Assembly (NCBI GenBank): GCA_963920575.1
Contig: OY986966.1
Span: 1,012,130 to 1,076,129, forward strand
DNA length: 64,000 nucleotides
Direction: 5' to 3'
Origin: Narthecium ossifragum
Taxonomy: Eukaryota > Streptophyta > Magnoliopsida > Dioscoreales > Nartheciaceae
Shown here: positions 49,081 to 60,599 of the stretch, piece after piece
How the letters are laid out: every line of letters begins with the position of its first letter
Numbering within the stretch: the stretch's first letter is position 1
Program-made: the position numbers and the translations under genes
Notes under the pieces: model-generated
Seen by the model: the letters and a program-made list of their open reading frames with translations, nothing else
The model's database searches: none
Told to the model about the DNA's origin: nothing

Positions 49081-50840
49081 AACTAGAGAGAGAGAGAGTG
49101 GAAAGTATAAAAGTAAAAGAGAAAACAGAAACCGAAGAGAGAAAACTCAATCGAAAGAAAGAAAACTTAAATTGAAGAGATAAAGCTCAATCTAAAGAGA
49201 GAAACACACAAGTCAAAAAGAGAAAACTCAATCTAAAGAGTAAAAACTCAAGCTAAAGAGAGAAAACTCAATCTAAAGAGTAAAAACTCAAGCTAAAGAG
49301 AGAAAACTCAAACCGAAGAGAGAAACTGAAGCCAAAGAGAGAAAACTCAAGCCAAAGAGAAAAAACTGAAACTAGAAAAAGAAAACTCAAACCAGAGAGA
49401 GAACTCAAACCAAATAGAGAGAACTCAAGCCAAAGAGAGACAACTCAATCCAAAGAGAGAAAACTCAAGCTAAAGAGAGAAAACTCGTAAAAGATAGAAA
49501 ACTCAAGCCAAACCGTGAAAATTCAAACTAAACAGAGAAAATTCAAACCAAATAGAGAAAACTCGAACTAAAGAGAGAAAACACAAGCCAAAGATAGAAA
49601 CTCAAACCAAAAAGAGAAAACTCGTAAAAGAGAGAAAACTCGTAAAAAATGAGAAAAAACTCGTAAAGAGGAGAAAACTCCTAAGAGAGAGAAAACTCAT
49701 AAGAGAGAGAAAACTCATAAAAGAGGAGAGAAAACTCGTAAAAGAGAAGAAAACTCGTTAAGAGAGAGAAAACTCATAAGTGACAGAACTCGTAAGAGAG
49801 AAAAATCATAAAAGAGAAAAGAGAAAACTCGTAAAAAAAGGGAAAACTTAGAAAAGAAAAAACTCGGAAGAGAGGAAACTTAAATGGAAGAGAGAAAACT
49901 TAAATAGAAAAGAGAAAACTCAAATCAAAGAGAGAAAACTCTTAAAAGAGAGAAACCTCAAGCTAAAGAGAGAAAACTCAAGCCAAAGAGAGAAAACTCA
50001 AACATAAGAGAGAAAACACAAGCCAAAGATTAAAAAAACTCAAATCAAAGAGAGAAAACTCACAAGAGAGAAAACTCATAAAAGAGAGAAAACTCCTAAG
50101 AGAGAAAACTCATAAAAGAGAAGAAAAAACTCTCTTTGGTTTAAATTTTCTCTTTTCTATTTAAGTTTTCTCTCTTTCAGTTAAATTTTCTCTCTTTCAT
50201 TTAAGTTTTCTCTCTTTGGTTTAAGTTTTCTCTCTTTTATTTAAGCTTTCTCTCTTTCATTTAAGTTTTCTCTCTTTTGTTTGAGTTTTCTCTCATCTAT
50301 TTAAGTTTTCTCTCTTTGGTTTGAGTTTTCTCTTTTTGGTTTAAATTTTCTCTTTTCTATTTAAGTTTTCCCTCTTTCAGTTAAAATTTTTCTCTTTCAT
50401 TTAAGTTCTCTCTTTACTTTGTGTTTTCTCTCTTTGTTTTGAGTTTTCTCTCTTTGGTTTGTCTTTTCTCTTCCATTTAAGTTTTCTCTTTTTTGTTTGA
50501 GTTTTTTCTCTTTCATTTAAGTTTTATCTCTTTCGTTTAAGTTTTCTCTTTTTCATTTAAGTTTTCTCTTTTTCATTTAAGTTTTCTCTCTTTGATTTGT
50601 GTTTTCTCTTTTTCATTTAAGCTTTCTCTCTTTTGTGTGAGTTTTCTCTCACCACTTTAACTTTGATATTGTTCCAAATTTCAAAGATTGAAAAAGAGAA
50701 AACTCAGAAGAGAGAAAACTCGGAAAAATAGAAAACTTAGAAAACAAAAAATTCTTTTGATATTGTTCTAAATTTCAAAGATTGAAAAAGAGAAAACTCG
50801 AAAGAGGGAAAACTCAGAAAAGAGAAAACCCGGAAAAGTT
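49081..50840. repeat. Polypurine/polypyrimidine array that flips strand
   Basis: From 49081 to about 50130 the + strand is a degenerate tandem array of a roughly 20-bp unit (AAAGAGAGAAAACTCAAGCT and variants, some 14 bp long). At about 50131 the orientation reverses: 50131-50650 repeats TTTAAGTTTTCTCTCTTT, the complement of the same unit. After 50650 the purine orientation returns, with a 44-bp block (ATTGTTC..AAAGATTGAAAAAG) present twice (50667 and 50761). Apparently non-coding. Confidence 0.9.
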
Positions 50841-51494
50841 AAGGATGGACTCATAATTCGACTGGTTTGGAGACCAGATGTAATTTTGACTCGTCTTTTC
50901 CATCTCCTGTCTCCTCCTACTGGTGCGTTCTTTCTCTTTCTCCTACCAGGATCTTCTCTTCGATCTTCTCCCTCATATCTACCAGCGAAGCACCACCGAC
51001 GTTAACAACTGGAGGGAGAGAAAAGGAGGAAGATAAGAGGAGAAAAGAGAGAGAGAGAATGGTCGAAGATGAGAGGAAGAAAGGGAGACGAAGTAGACGT
51101 TGCGTGGTAAGATCTTCATCTCCGAAGGAGTATCGGGTGGAGTATCACCATTTGTGGATAAACGGCAACAAATCATAGAGGAAAGGGTTAATTGAAGAGA
51201 GGAGATCTCAGTTGAAGAGTAGAATAGAAGGGGAAAGAGAATAGGGGAAAGCTGTATGGGGTTTTCACCCCAAAAACAGTCTGCTATGTTTTATTGCCCC
51301 CATAAGTCTTACTTATGGAGGCATGGCCGATTCCCCCTATAATATTAGATTTTATGACGTGTTATAAAACTATACATGAGTGGCATCCACACATAACATA
51401 GGGTTGTAATCAAATATGGAGAGAAAATAGTGTGGAGTGAGTGGTTAACCGTGTCAGGTGGCATGAGTCCACCTAATATACTGATATGGACAAA
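50841..51494. other. Sequence beside the array, one unsupported ORF
   Basis: A 103-codon frame (50867-51178) is Ser-rich then Lys/Arg/Glu-rich because of the GA/CT bias and has no family resemblance. The rest holds no gene. Confidence 0.4.
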
Positions 51495-51700
51495 TCATCA
51501 TCCTTATATGATAGGATGGTTAAGTACTTAACCATCTTGTTGTCATACGTGGAGCCTATGTGGAGATGGTTATCCTACATGGAGGGGATATTAGGGGAGG
51601 AAATGAAGTTAGTAAGGGATAGTGGGGGATTAGTAAGAAGTTTAGGGGAGTTGGGAAAAAGATAGTGGTTAGCCTATCATGTGACAGTGGGACTTACTAG
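51495..51700 (+). mobile_element. Helitron-like non-autonomous element, copy A
   Basis: Starts TCATCCTTATATGATAGG after an A and ends ACTTACTAG before a T. It is similar to copies B and C: GGATGGTTAAG near the start, GTGGAG, GGGGGATTAGTAAG, CTAG end. No ORF. The 3' hairpin is poor. Confidence 0.45.
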
Positions 51701-51718
51701 TTTTATTATATAACATAA

Positions 51719-51895
51719 CTAGTGGGGTCCCGGTAACCGCCATCTCCCCTCATAACTTCCCACTAACCCTCCCTAACTCTCCCTTCCCCCACTACCCCCT
51801 CCACATCAGCGGCCACATAAGATAAATCATGCCACATAGGATGTCATTGGGATAAAAAAAATGCACTTCTTAACCATCCAGCTATATATGGATGA
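51719..51895 (-). mobile_element. Helitron-like non-autonomous element, copy B
   Basis: On the minus strand it starts TCATCCATATATAGCTGG and ends GGACCCCACTAG followed by T. It is arranged tail to tail with copy A, 18 bp apart, making a roughly 400-bp imperfect palindrome centred near 51710. The base before its 5' TC is T rather than A. Confidence 0.45.
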
Positions 51896-52230
51896 ATATC
51901 ATATTTTATTTTTGATGTGATACAATTAATCTAACTGAAGAGGCGGTCAGCTACTGTATATATGTTTTGCCGGTGTTTCCATACCATGCTACCAGAAAAC
52001 TCGGAACTTCGTCATCAAACTAAGGTTAGATTAATAGCCACCATGGGTAATATCGGGCATTTTCCATCAAATTTATTGAAAATATAGAGCATTTGTCTCC
52101 AAAGTCAAGATAAAAGGTTTAATTAATAAAAAAATAGAGAGGAAAAAGGGTTAATAGCCACCAAACCGGACATTAGTGTTTGGAATGTTAACGGGCCAGA
52201 CTTGGATTTTAACATTGCTTAGCCTTACGC

Positions 52231-52264
52231 GGCCCATAAGGTAGATTTGAGCATTGCCGGCCCA
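52231..52264 (+). promoter_or_regulatory. Two GGCCCA (site II) motifs before RH17
   Basis: GGCCCATAAG occurs at 52231-52240 and again at 52259-52268, 65-95 bp upstream of the helicase start codon. Site II elements are typical for growth and ribosome-biogenesis genes. Confidence 0.55.
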
Positions 52265-52327
52265 TAAGACTACGTAGGCGCTGAACTGCCCTCAGCCCGA
52301 AACCCTAGTTTGAACCAAGAGGAGGAG

Positions 52328-55300
52328 ATGGAGAGCGGCAAGGAGAAGGGCGCCAAAGGAGCCGATGACCGGGGGATCTTCGCCTCTTGCTCCTTCTCCG
52401 ACCTTGGACTCCATCCCACTCTATGCCAGCACCTCCAAGGTCTTCTCCCACTCCGTTCTCTCAATCTTGCTAGGTTTTCGACTAATTGGACCAATTGATG
52501 AGAAAGCACGCCTTTTGATGTTGTTCTCCCTGTAGATAGCATGGGGTTCGAAGTTCCGACCCGTATCCAAGCGGAAGCCATTCCAGTCGTGATCTCCGGA
52601 CGCCATGTGTATCCTTTGACACCTAAAAAAAATGTTCTTTTTAGGAGTTCTTTTGTGGATTCTTTTACTTTCGAGTTTTCTTTGACTATGAAATATTTAG
52701 ACTGGTTAATGCAGCTACTGGCACGGGAAAGACGATAGTGTACCTGGCACCAATCGTGCACCTTTTACAGATGTGCGATCCTCGGATCCAGCGGTGCGAT
52801 GGGACTTTAGGTATGTTTCTCTCCTGCTTTTTTTTGCTAAAAATATTTGGAACGAGAGTATTATTTTGAGTTGGCTAAGTTTACAGTGCTCTGTCATTTC
52901 CAGTACTGACATGATTATGACAGCATTGGTTCTTGTGCCGACGCGAGAATTATGCTTGCAAGTCTATGAGATCCTGCAGAAGTTGTTGCATCGTTTCCAT
53001 TGGATAGTTCCTGGGCATGTCATGGGTGGTGAGAACAGGGCAAAAGAAAAAGCCAGGTTACGCAAAGGTTTGCTTGTTCTATTGTTCTTATCTTGCAATA
53101 TTTTATTGCGATGGACTCATGTAGGTTACTCATGCTTTTAAGTCCTTACCGCACCTTCAACCTCACTTCTGTCAATATGACGTCGTTGTTGGCGTGAATG
53201 TCTATCAGTGGCAGCTCTAAATTTTTTCTTATTTAAATTGTATAATTGGGACAACTGTAGTGAAATTTGTGCTCAGATGGCCTGATTTTGTAATTTAGGA
53301 AGGTTCCTTCTAGAATTGATCTGCAGTCCTTTTAAATGATCAGTAATCAGTATTCCTCGAATCTTAGATGTGATATTTGAACTGTTGCTTGTTGCATAGT
53401 CTGCTATTGCTTGTTGCATAGTCTGCTATTGCTTGTTGCATAGTCTGCTATATGCTAGCTTTACAAGACATTGGCGGTAGGGATTAGTTCATGGTCACAC
53501 GAAGAAATATTTGATGGTTTGATGGATGTTGGCTGGGGAAGACATGATTTTTGTTATATGTCTATATCTCCATTTCACATTGGCCATTCTAGAATGTTTT
53601 TGTTCCCTTTTTTTCTTTTGATTCTCATTTTGCTTTTCGTTGCATTGACGTTCTTGAATTGATGGTATCCAGGAATTTCTATTCTAGTTGCAACTCCTGG
53701 ACGTCTTTTGGATCATTTGAAGAATACTTCATCTTTCGTGTATGAAAAGTTGCGTTGGATAGTCTTTGACGAAGCTGACAGGTTTGACTTGTTTGTTAGA
53801 TTGCCTTTTATTTGGATATTAATACCTGCTATACGTATGCCTTTTAATAGCTTACCTTTGTTCATGAACAGAACTCTTGAACTTGGGTTTGGGAAAGCAA
53901 TAGAAGAAATACTTGATATTTTGGGTTCAAGGAAAAATAGCTCTCTGGACAATTCAGTAGCAAGACACACAAAAGTTACGAGGCAAAATATACTTCTATC
54001 AGCAACTTTGAATGAAAAGGTGAATCAGTTAGCTAATATCAGCTTGGACAATCCAATTATGATTAATTTGGATGGCAAGAAGACTTCCTCTAAACCAGCA
54101 GGTCCATCAATCAAAAAGTTTGCTTTAGAATCTGACGAGGAGAATGATTCAGAACATCTTGATGTGTTACCAATCCAAACCACTGAAAGCTATAACTTTC
54201 CGTCTCAACTAGTTCAAAGATATGTTAGAGGTAAATATTGATTTACTAAAACCTTCCTTTGGACACGCATATATTTTTCTTTTTTGAGTTTATGAATGTG
54301 GTTCAAGCATAAGAGCAGCATGTTTGACTCATTTTTTTTAGTTTGCACTTGGCAGCATCTTGCGGTTCCCGGCTAGTGGTGCTTTTGTCAATTCTTAAAA
54401 CTTTATGTGAAAGGGACAGGTTCCAAAAGGTGAGCTTTTATATTTGATCTATTGTAAGTTAATCAACAATACAAATTGATGCACTAATCGAATGTTGTCT
54501 CAAAGTATGAAAAGCCGTTCCTTATTGATGTTTAGTTTCCTAGTAATGCTGGAGTTGCAATCATTTTAACAAAGCTTAATTTGGTCTCCTGAAGTTGGAA
54601 TTATGAATCGATTGGATTTTTTTAACAAGGAGAGATGGAGATAGTCTGAATATCAAGATGAAATTTGGTTAGCGATGCTGTCTGATAGATTGATTGTTTC
54701 TTATGTTCTATCTGTTTTGGATTGAGCATATAGTCATGTTGGACTGCCATTTAGGATGCAGTAACATTGCTTTTTTTGTTCATTTTCTTAGTTTCCACGA
54801 GATAAGCATCTGATTGTTGTTTGTTATTTGCTAACCATTACTGGGAAAAGATTTGCCATCTGTATATGTTCGATGTTCGTCTCCACTGACTTTTATGGTT
54901 ACCAGATTTTGACCTACTATCTATACCCACTATGGACTTTGCCTAGAGTTACCACTTGAAAGATTGAAATATAATCTTCTTAAAATATATTTCACAAGTT
55001 GTTTACAAGTTCATTCTACAGATTGTTGTTTTTTCTTTCAACATGTGATGTCGTGGACTTCCATTTCTCTCTTTCTTTCACTTGGACTTTACCTAGATAC
55101 CACTTGAAAGATGTATGAAATATATTCTTCTTAAAATATATTTCACAAGTTGCTTACAAGTTTATTCCACAGATTGTTGTTTTTCTTTCAACATGTGATG
55201 CCGTGGACTTCCATTTCTCTCTCTTAAGCAAATTCCAATGGTCCCCGAATTCTCAAGGAGAACTGGATCAGAAGCAAAAATTCATCCAGTTTAAGGTATT

Positions 55301-56980
55301 CAGATTACATGGGAACATGGAACATGAGGATCGTAGGACTTCATTTCAGGCTTTTAACTCTGACAAATCAGCACTGCTTTTTTGCACCGATGTTGCTGCA
55401 AGAGGTTTGGATTTTCCAAAAGTTAGATGCATTATTCAGTATGATTCTCCTGGCGAGGCTTCTGAATATGTTCATAGGTATCAAGACGTCGTTCCCTTGG
55501 TTTTTGCATATTTAAGCCAAATGGCAATATTTTCCTCAGAAATTGTATCCTTCATTTGCATTCTTTTGTTTTCTCATATTGGTATCCTGCATATGATTAT
55601 ATTGTGAGAGATTATTAAGCAAGCGCTATGGTGGGTGATTAAAACGAACAAGAGGACACTTCCATCTGCAAATGGTATCCTTTTGCAATGCCATATTGCA
55701 ATAGAAAGGCAGGGTCACCTATAGAAATTGAACTTCTTAAGTTTTTTCTGGATCTCAAGATGATAGGCTGTGAAGTTGTTTTTTTCCGGAGAATGGAGTT
55801 TGTTAACAGTGATGACAGTTGAACAAGAAGTGTTATTAAGGTTCAAAGTGTTCATGTGTTATGGCCTCTAGATGGTTGATAAGGAAAAAAACCATTTAAG
55901 ATACTATTCTTTCTGATATTTACAGTTTGCACAGACATCAATTATGCATTTAGAGGTTTTTTACTTTGGCATTCTCACCTCTCATGGGCCTCATCTTTTT
56001 AGATATACTTTAGTTTAAATCTCAGGCTAATTTAAAGTCTTATTTCTCTTCTCTTGTATTCTATGTCAAATACATATGTATGCTTGACCTGAAGACACCA
56101 TGTCAATATTAGTCTAGTTGCTTATTTTTTATTTATTAACCGATCTTTGTTTTCCTCGGTCTATGGCACTAAATTTGTTACCCTTGAACGTAGGGTTGGA
56201 AGAACTGCTCGGTTGGGTGAAAAAGGAGAAGCTTTGCTATTCCTTCAGCCCATTGAGATTGATTATCTGCATGATTTGCGGCAACATGGTGTGTCTTTGG
56301 ATGAATATCCTCTAAAAAAGGTTCTCGACAGATTTATCTTGCGTGGCCAGCCGCATTTTAGCAATAAGTCACTTTCTTTGGAAACCCACCCGTGGGTAGT
56401 GCTTCTGCAAAAGACACTTGAAAGCTTTATTCTGAAAGAGGTATTTTCTCTATTTGATTATGATATCAAGTAAACTATTGGCTTTTTCCTTCTTGCATAG
56501 TGATGAAGAAGGTTGTCTTTAGAGAACCACCATTTATGCTCTTACACCCTATTTAGATTATAAACAACCTCTATTAATGTGAAACTGGTGTGTCGTCTTC
56601 CAAACTTCGTTTTAGTGTCTATTCTTGGTCTGAATACTGTTTCTTGTTCGCATCAGCCCAAGATGAAAACGCTGGCAAAGGATGCATTCTGCACCTGGGT
56701 TCGTGCATACTCTGCTCATCGAGGCGAGTTAAAGAGGATCTTTATGGTTAAGAAACTCCACCTGGGGCATGTGGCAAGAAGTTTTGCATTAAAGGATCAG
56801 CCATCTCTGGTTGGTGGATCATTCAAGACACAAGCAAAGAAGAGGAAGAAGGGTCAGAACCAACATAATTTTGCCAAAAGGAGACGGATCTCTTCAAAAG
56901 GTGGTTTCCATTTCTGATGTTGTTTGTTAAATCATTGGTTTTACCTTTGGAAGTAACGTTTCTTTTCTACAGGCACATGA
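52328..56980 (+). CDS. RH17: DEAD-box ATP-dependent RNA helicase 17 (DBP7/DDX31-like)
   Basis: Exons 52328-52439, 52536-52608, 52701-52810, 52924-53067, 53673-53781, 53872-54230, 54356-54429, 55173-55477, 56194-56440, 56657-56900, 56973-56980; in frame, 594 aa. Helicase motifs: Q-motif region [17 protein letters not shown] (67-73), Ia PTREL, Ib TPGR, II DEAD (179-182), [40 protein letters not shown] (428-435). The Lys/Arg-rich tail KKRKKGQ and KRRR fits a nucleolar protein. The DBP7 group acts in early 60S ribosome assembly. The insert after motif III (acidic [10 protein letters not shown]) is typical of this group. The last intron is optional: reading through 56900 gives a stop at 56917 (597 aa), splicing gives SSKGT-stop. 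Intron 7 contains a decoy copy of exon 8. Confidence 0.93.
54933..55224 (+). repeat. 150-bp tandem duplication over the RH17 intron 7/exon 8 border
   Basis: Copy 1 (54933 to about 55080) and copy 2 (55083-55224) both contain the acceptor (CTACAG or CCACAG) and the first about 50 bp of exon 8. Copy 1 has six T where copy 2 has five in the GTTGTTTT run, so its frame breaks and reaches TGA after eight codons. Copy 2 is the real exon. Confidence 0.88.
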
Positions 56981-57552
56981 CGTCTGTGTTAACTGGAAAG
57001 CATACAGTTGGACTTGGCAAAGTTGAAGCCTGGAATCGTCCAAAGATCACGCAGTCTCACATTGTATGATATGATCTTCTTGGGCAAATACAACCATAAC
57101 AACAACATTAACGACGGGTCCTTGCTGCTAAATCCTTGTATCAATAACATGGAAAGCCTATTCCAGCTTTAGGCACCAGCTATCAAGCAGAGGGAAGCAC
57201 AGAGGAGGCGGCACCCTTCGTAATTAAGCTACTTGTTATTTAAGCTTAAAGACCTGAATTCTTTAGGTAAACTGTTCATTAATAGATTCATTGATGTATG
57301 TTAAAGCTGTCATCATCAAATACTTTGTGATAGAAGTTTAAGCTACATGTGTGCAGCAGCGTCACGGTTCATATGAATGTCAAAATGAATCTAATGGACA
57401 TGCATGCAGCATGCTTGGTAGTAGGCAAAAGCCAAACCCCATAGCTATATCGGCCCTTTAGCCATATCGGACGGCCATAATTTCTTGAGCTGATCAGCTC
57501 AACGTCTGAAAAATAAAGACCCGTGTCACAATAATAATGGAAGGAAATTAGA

Positions 57553-58698
57553 CATATTTATCCTTCAAAAATTTCTAGATATCATAATTATCCTTATATT
57601 TTTTCAGCTTACTAAAATACCTTTGAAATTTTGAAAAATTCGTAAACCTACCTCTCAGGTTACTTGTCGGTGAATCATCATGGAATATTCTTAACGCCAT
57701 TAACGGCAATAATTAAAAAGACGTTATTACCCCTATTAATATACCCCTCGTAATCACCCTCTCCGTCGTCGACCTCAACCTGCGCCCATGGCAGTCACCT
57801 CTTCGGCGTCGGGTGACTGCGAGGGGCATATGGTGCCTCCGTCATCTTCGCCCTAGCATTCTTTGGTCCACTCCTCCTCCAAAACTGTCCCCGCCGTCAT
57901 AGCCGCCGCCATCAACCAAACCATCGCGTGGTCCGCTCCTCCTGCTCCAGCTACTCTGCCATCCTTCGCGATCACCGCTACTCCCTCGGATTCCGCCAGA
58001 CGCTGGCGCTCGGAGACTGCATCGAGCTGTTAGAGGAGACAATCAACGATCTCAGCAACGCGGTGTCCGACCTCTCCAATGATGCTTCGTCGAGACTCGA
58101 CGACATCCAGACGGTGCTAAGTGCCGCCATGACCAACCAGTACACTTGGCTCGACAGCTTCGTGCAGACCAATACCAATGACTCAGTGCGGCCGGTCATC
58201 GCTCGCCGGCTCCATCACATCTCTCATCTCATAAATAACTCTCTCGCCATGTCCAATAGGATAACGAGGAGAGCCAAGCACGGAAGAGAGGCGTTTGAGT
58301 ACTACGGTGACGTTAGACGTCATGGATTCCCAACATGGATATCCACCAGAGACCGTCGGCGGGTGCTCCCTCTCTCCCTCTCGTCTTTCTTTCTCTCTCT
58401 CTTCCTACGTCAGCAAACCAACGGCGGTCAAAATTGATTCTCTCTGTTCCTCCTACGTCAGCAAATTAAGGAAAGCAGTCAAAATACACAAAAACCGGTC
58501 AAAATAGGGTAATTAAGTAATTTACATGGCCCGGGTAGATTATAATCATGATTAAACCATGATTAAATTAGATGGATAGACGGAGGTAGACGGAGGGGTA
58601 GGTTTACGAATTTTTTAAAATTTAAAGGGTATTTTATTAAATTGAAAAAATATAAGAGTAATTATGATATTTAGAATAATTTTGAGGAAAGAAATATG
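57553..58698. mobile_element. Pack-MULE-like element with captured gene fragment
   Basis: Long inverted repeats of about 108 bp bound a 1.15-kb unit: left arm 57553-57661, right arm about 58585-58698 inverted. Both read CATATTT..ATCATAATTA..TTATATTTTTTCA..AAAATACC..TTCGTAAACCTACC, roughly 80% identical by eye. The GC-rich interior is a pectin-esterase fragment, unlike the AT-rich arms. No transposase. A clean 9-bp target duplication was not found, so the exact ends are tentative. Confidence 0.65.
57860..58372 (+). pseudogene. Pectin methylesterase (PMEI pro-domain) fragment
   Basis: The frame from 57928 contains VRSSCSS, LALGDCIELLEETINDL, VLSAAMTNQYTWLDSF, HHISHLINNSLAMSN and GFPTWISTRDRR. 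These are the pro-domain of plant type-I pectinesterases up to the first residues of the catalytic domain. The sequence then changes to Ser/Leu-rich noise, with no catalytic QD or GxxD region. The conserved Cys of the NQDTCLDGF motif is Trp here. A neighbouring frame (TLPSFAITATPSDSAR) also looks family-like, suggesting a frameshift around 57950-58000. Intact relatives demethylate cell-wall pectin; this copy cannot. Confidence 0.75.
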
Positions 58699-58857
58699 TA
58701 ATAGGGGGTCGCCTGACTCGCCTCGCCGTCACTGCTGGTAGTCCAGGCCATCCAGGTACCCTAGATTTTCGCGCCCTTTTCTCTCGACGCCTTTTCCTTC
58801 CCGAAAGAACCCTAATTAAGTGAATCCTCACTCGCGGCTTGGCGATCGACGGCGTCC

Positions 58858-60574
58858 ATGGAGAAAGCCAACCTGGCTCTCAGATCTATGGCGCGAGATT
58901 CGAGCTCGAATAGAGGTTCCATCAACAGCTCCTGCCTCTCCGATCAAGCTCCAATCTTGGTTCACAGGGCTTCCGGTGCCGGGTACGCGTATATGTTCTT
59001 CATCATCCCCTTCTCTTTATTTGCGGGGGTTCTATCACTCATCTTCTTTGGATTGTGGAGATGACGAGTTACTTGTTGAGAATGATCTAGCCTTTTCGAG
59101 GTCTATAGGTCTTGTTTGATAACCGTAGGGTGAAAATTATGTACTTTGATGTCCATGGATGTCTAAAGCTACAGCATAATAACCCATTCATGCTGAGGCA
59201 TCACTGATGCGCTTAGATTACTGCGTTTTGAGAGAAGAAATGGCTTTTGGGTATTGGTGCAGGAGTATTAAGGTCAACTCAGTAGTGCTCTGTATTGGAT
59301 GTCAGACATCTAGCTGTTAAGTGATCTTAGTCTAAATGCTAACTCTTTTGTTACTCCGAGGATGTGGGATTTTGCTGATCAGTTTAATGAACAGATGTTT
59401 CAAGTCTGACATGCTGGGTGACTTGGGAGATTTTTTGAGGATGCATGATGATCCAAGTTCTTTTTTTGTATCAACTCGATCGCTTTCGATTGTCTTGCGG
59501 TATATGGTTTAGTGTCTCTTGAAGTAGTGGTTTTGCACATTATGGTGGATCATGCTAAAATCTTGGAGGCAGCTTATAATTCATTGATTGGGACTTGTTG
59601 CTGGTTGGTAGTCCTTGATCCAAGGCCTGCTGCTAAAAAAGGCTTAATTGACTAGATGATAGGTTTTACCTCATATGTTTAGTTATGATTGTATTGCTGA
59701 GGCATCGAATGTTATATTTATATCCCTGTGGACCATAATGTTGTTTTACTTGCATAATTGGGATGTGATTCTAGCTCTTATATAGCTGATTGACCTATGT
59801 GCTCCTCTAAGTAAAGCTTGTTTTGCCAATTGTAGTAGGACACTATGTAGCAGAACTTGGCTCTTTTGCATCGTTGAAGGGTTCAAACACACTTAAGCAT
59901 TTTCTGTATCATTCCTCTTTGGATTCTGACACTTGAGGGTATTCCATTCATGACATACCAATAATGTGCTTTTTAAGTGTGCCATTATGAATATGCTTGA
60001 GGGCATTAGTACATGTTGTAGAATTCATCTTTAGTTAGAGTAATTCTGGCCCTTCTGTCTTTCAGTTGCCAATGAAGCATGCAATTGTCAGATCAACTTT
60101 ATGCTACTCAAGTTATGGTTATGTAATGGTTAGCTATGGAACAGCTAGGGCTAAATAGGATTATATCATTGTGATGTGCATTTAGGTGTTGCCACTTTCA
60201 GATGTTGTTATTGAGGATTGTCGATAAGGTAGTTCACATTTTTATGGTTGTATTTTGTTGGAAATAGTCCGGATTAACTTTGGCACCAGTAATGATAGAT
60301 CATAAGAGAATGAAAAATATTTTCATAATTGTGCTTTTCTGTTTTGCCCCAATTGTTAATCCTTGCGGGCTTACATAATCTTGCTATTGTTTGCTGTGAC
60401 TATCTATTGATGTTCTTCAGCTGAATGAAATAATGCAGGCGAATGGTCTCTTTATCCACCTGCTCTAAGCTTTGTGCCGTCAGCTTTGTAGTTGGTGTGT
60501 GTGTTGGGTTTACACTGAACCGCCGCTTTAAACGATGGGTTACGAAGCTGCTTAAGCGAGTGAGGGATGACTAA
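58858..60574 (+). CDS. Small single-pass membrane protein, paralogue 1
   Basis: Exons 58858-58982 and 60439-60574 encode 86 aa. The N-terminal half is Ser-rich (MEKANLALRSMARDSSS). Exon 2 gives one hydrophobic helix (LCAVSFVVGVCVGFTL) and a strongly basic end (RRFKRWVTKLLKRVRDD), so a tail-anchored or single-pass protein with a cationic amphipathic tail is likely. I do not recognise a named family. The donor GG|GTACGC matches that of the paralogue at 62080. If the 1.46-kb intron is retained, a 68-aa product ending LFAGVLSLIFFGLWR results, also with a hydrophobic end. Confidence 0.6.
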
Positions 60575-60599
60575 GATGTGCATACCTTATGATTTCAGA

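Noticed and set aside
49081..50130. CRISPR-like regular short repeats
   Set aside because: The units are contiguous and degenerate, without unique spacers of constant length; plant nuclear context.
50867..51178. 103-codon ORF beside the array
   Set aside because: Composition reflects CT/GA-biased DNA; no domain or splice support.
57928..58437. ORF as a functional pectinesterase inhibitor
   Set aside because: Key Cys replaced by Trp, likely frameshift, end runs into unrelated Ser/Leu-rich sequence, and it lies between transposon-like arms.
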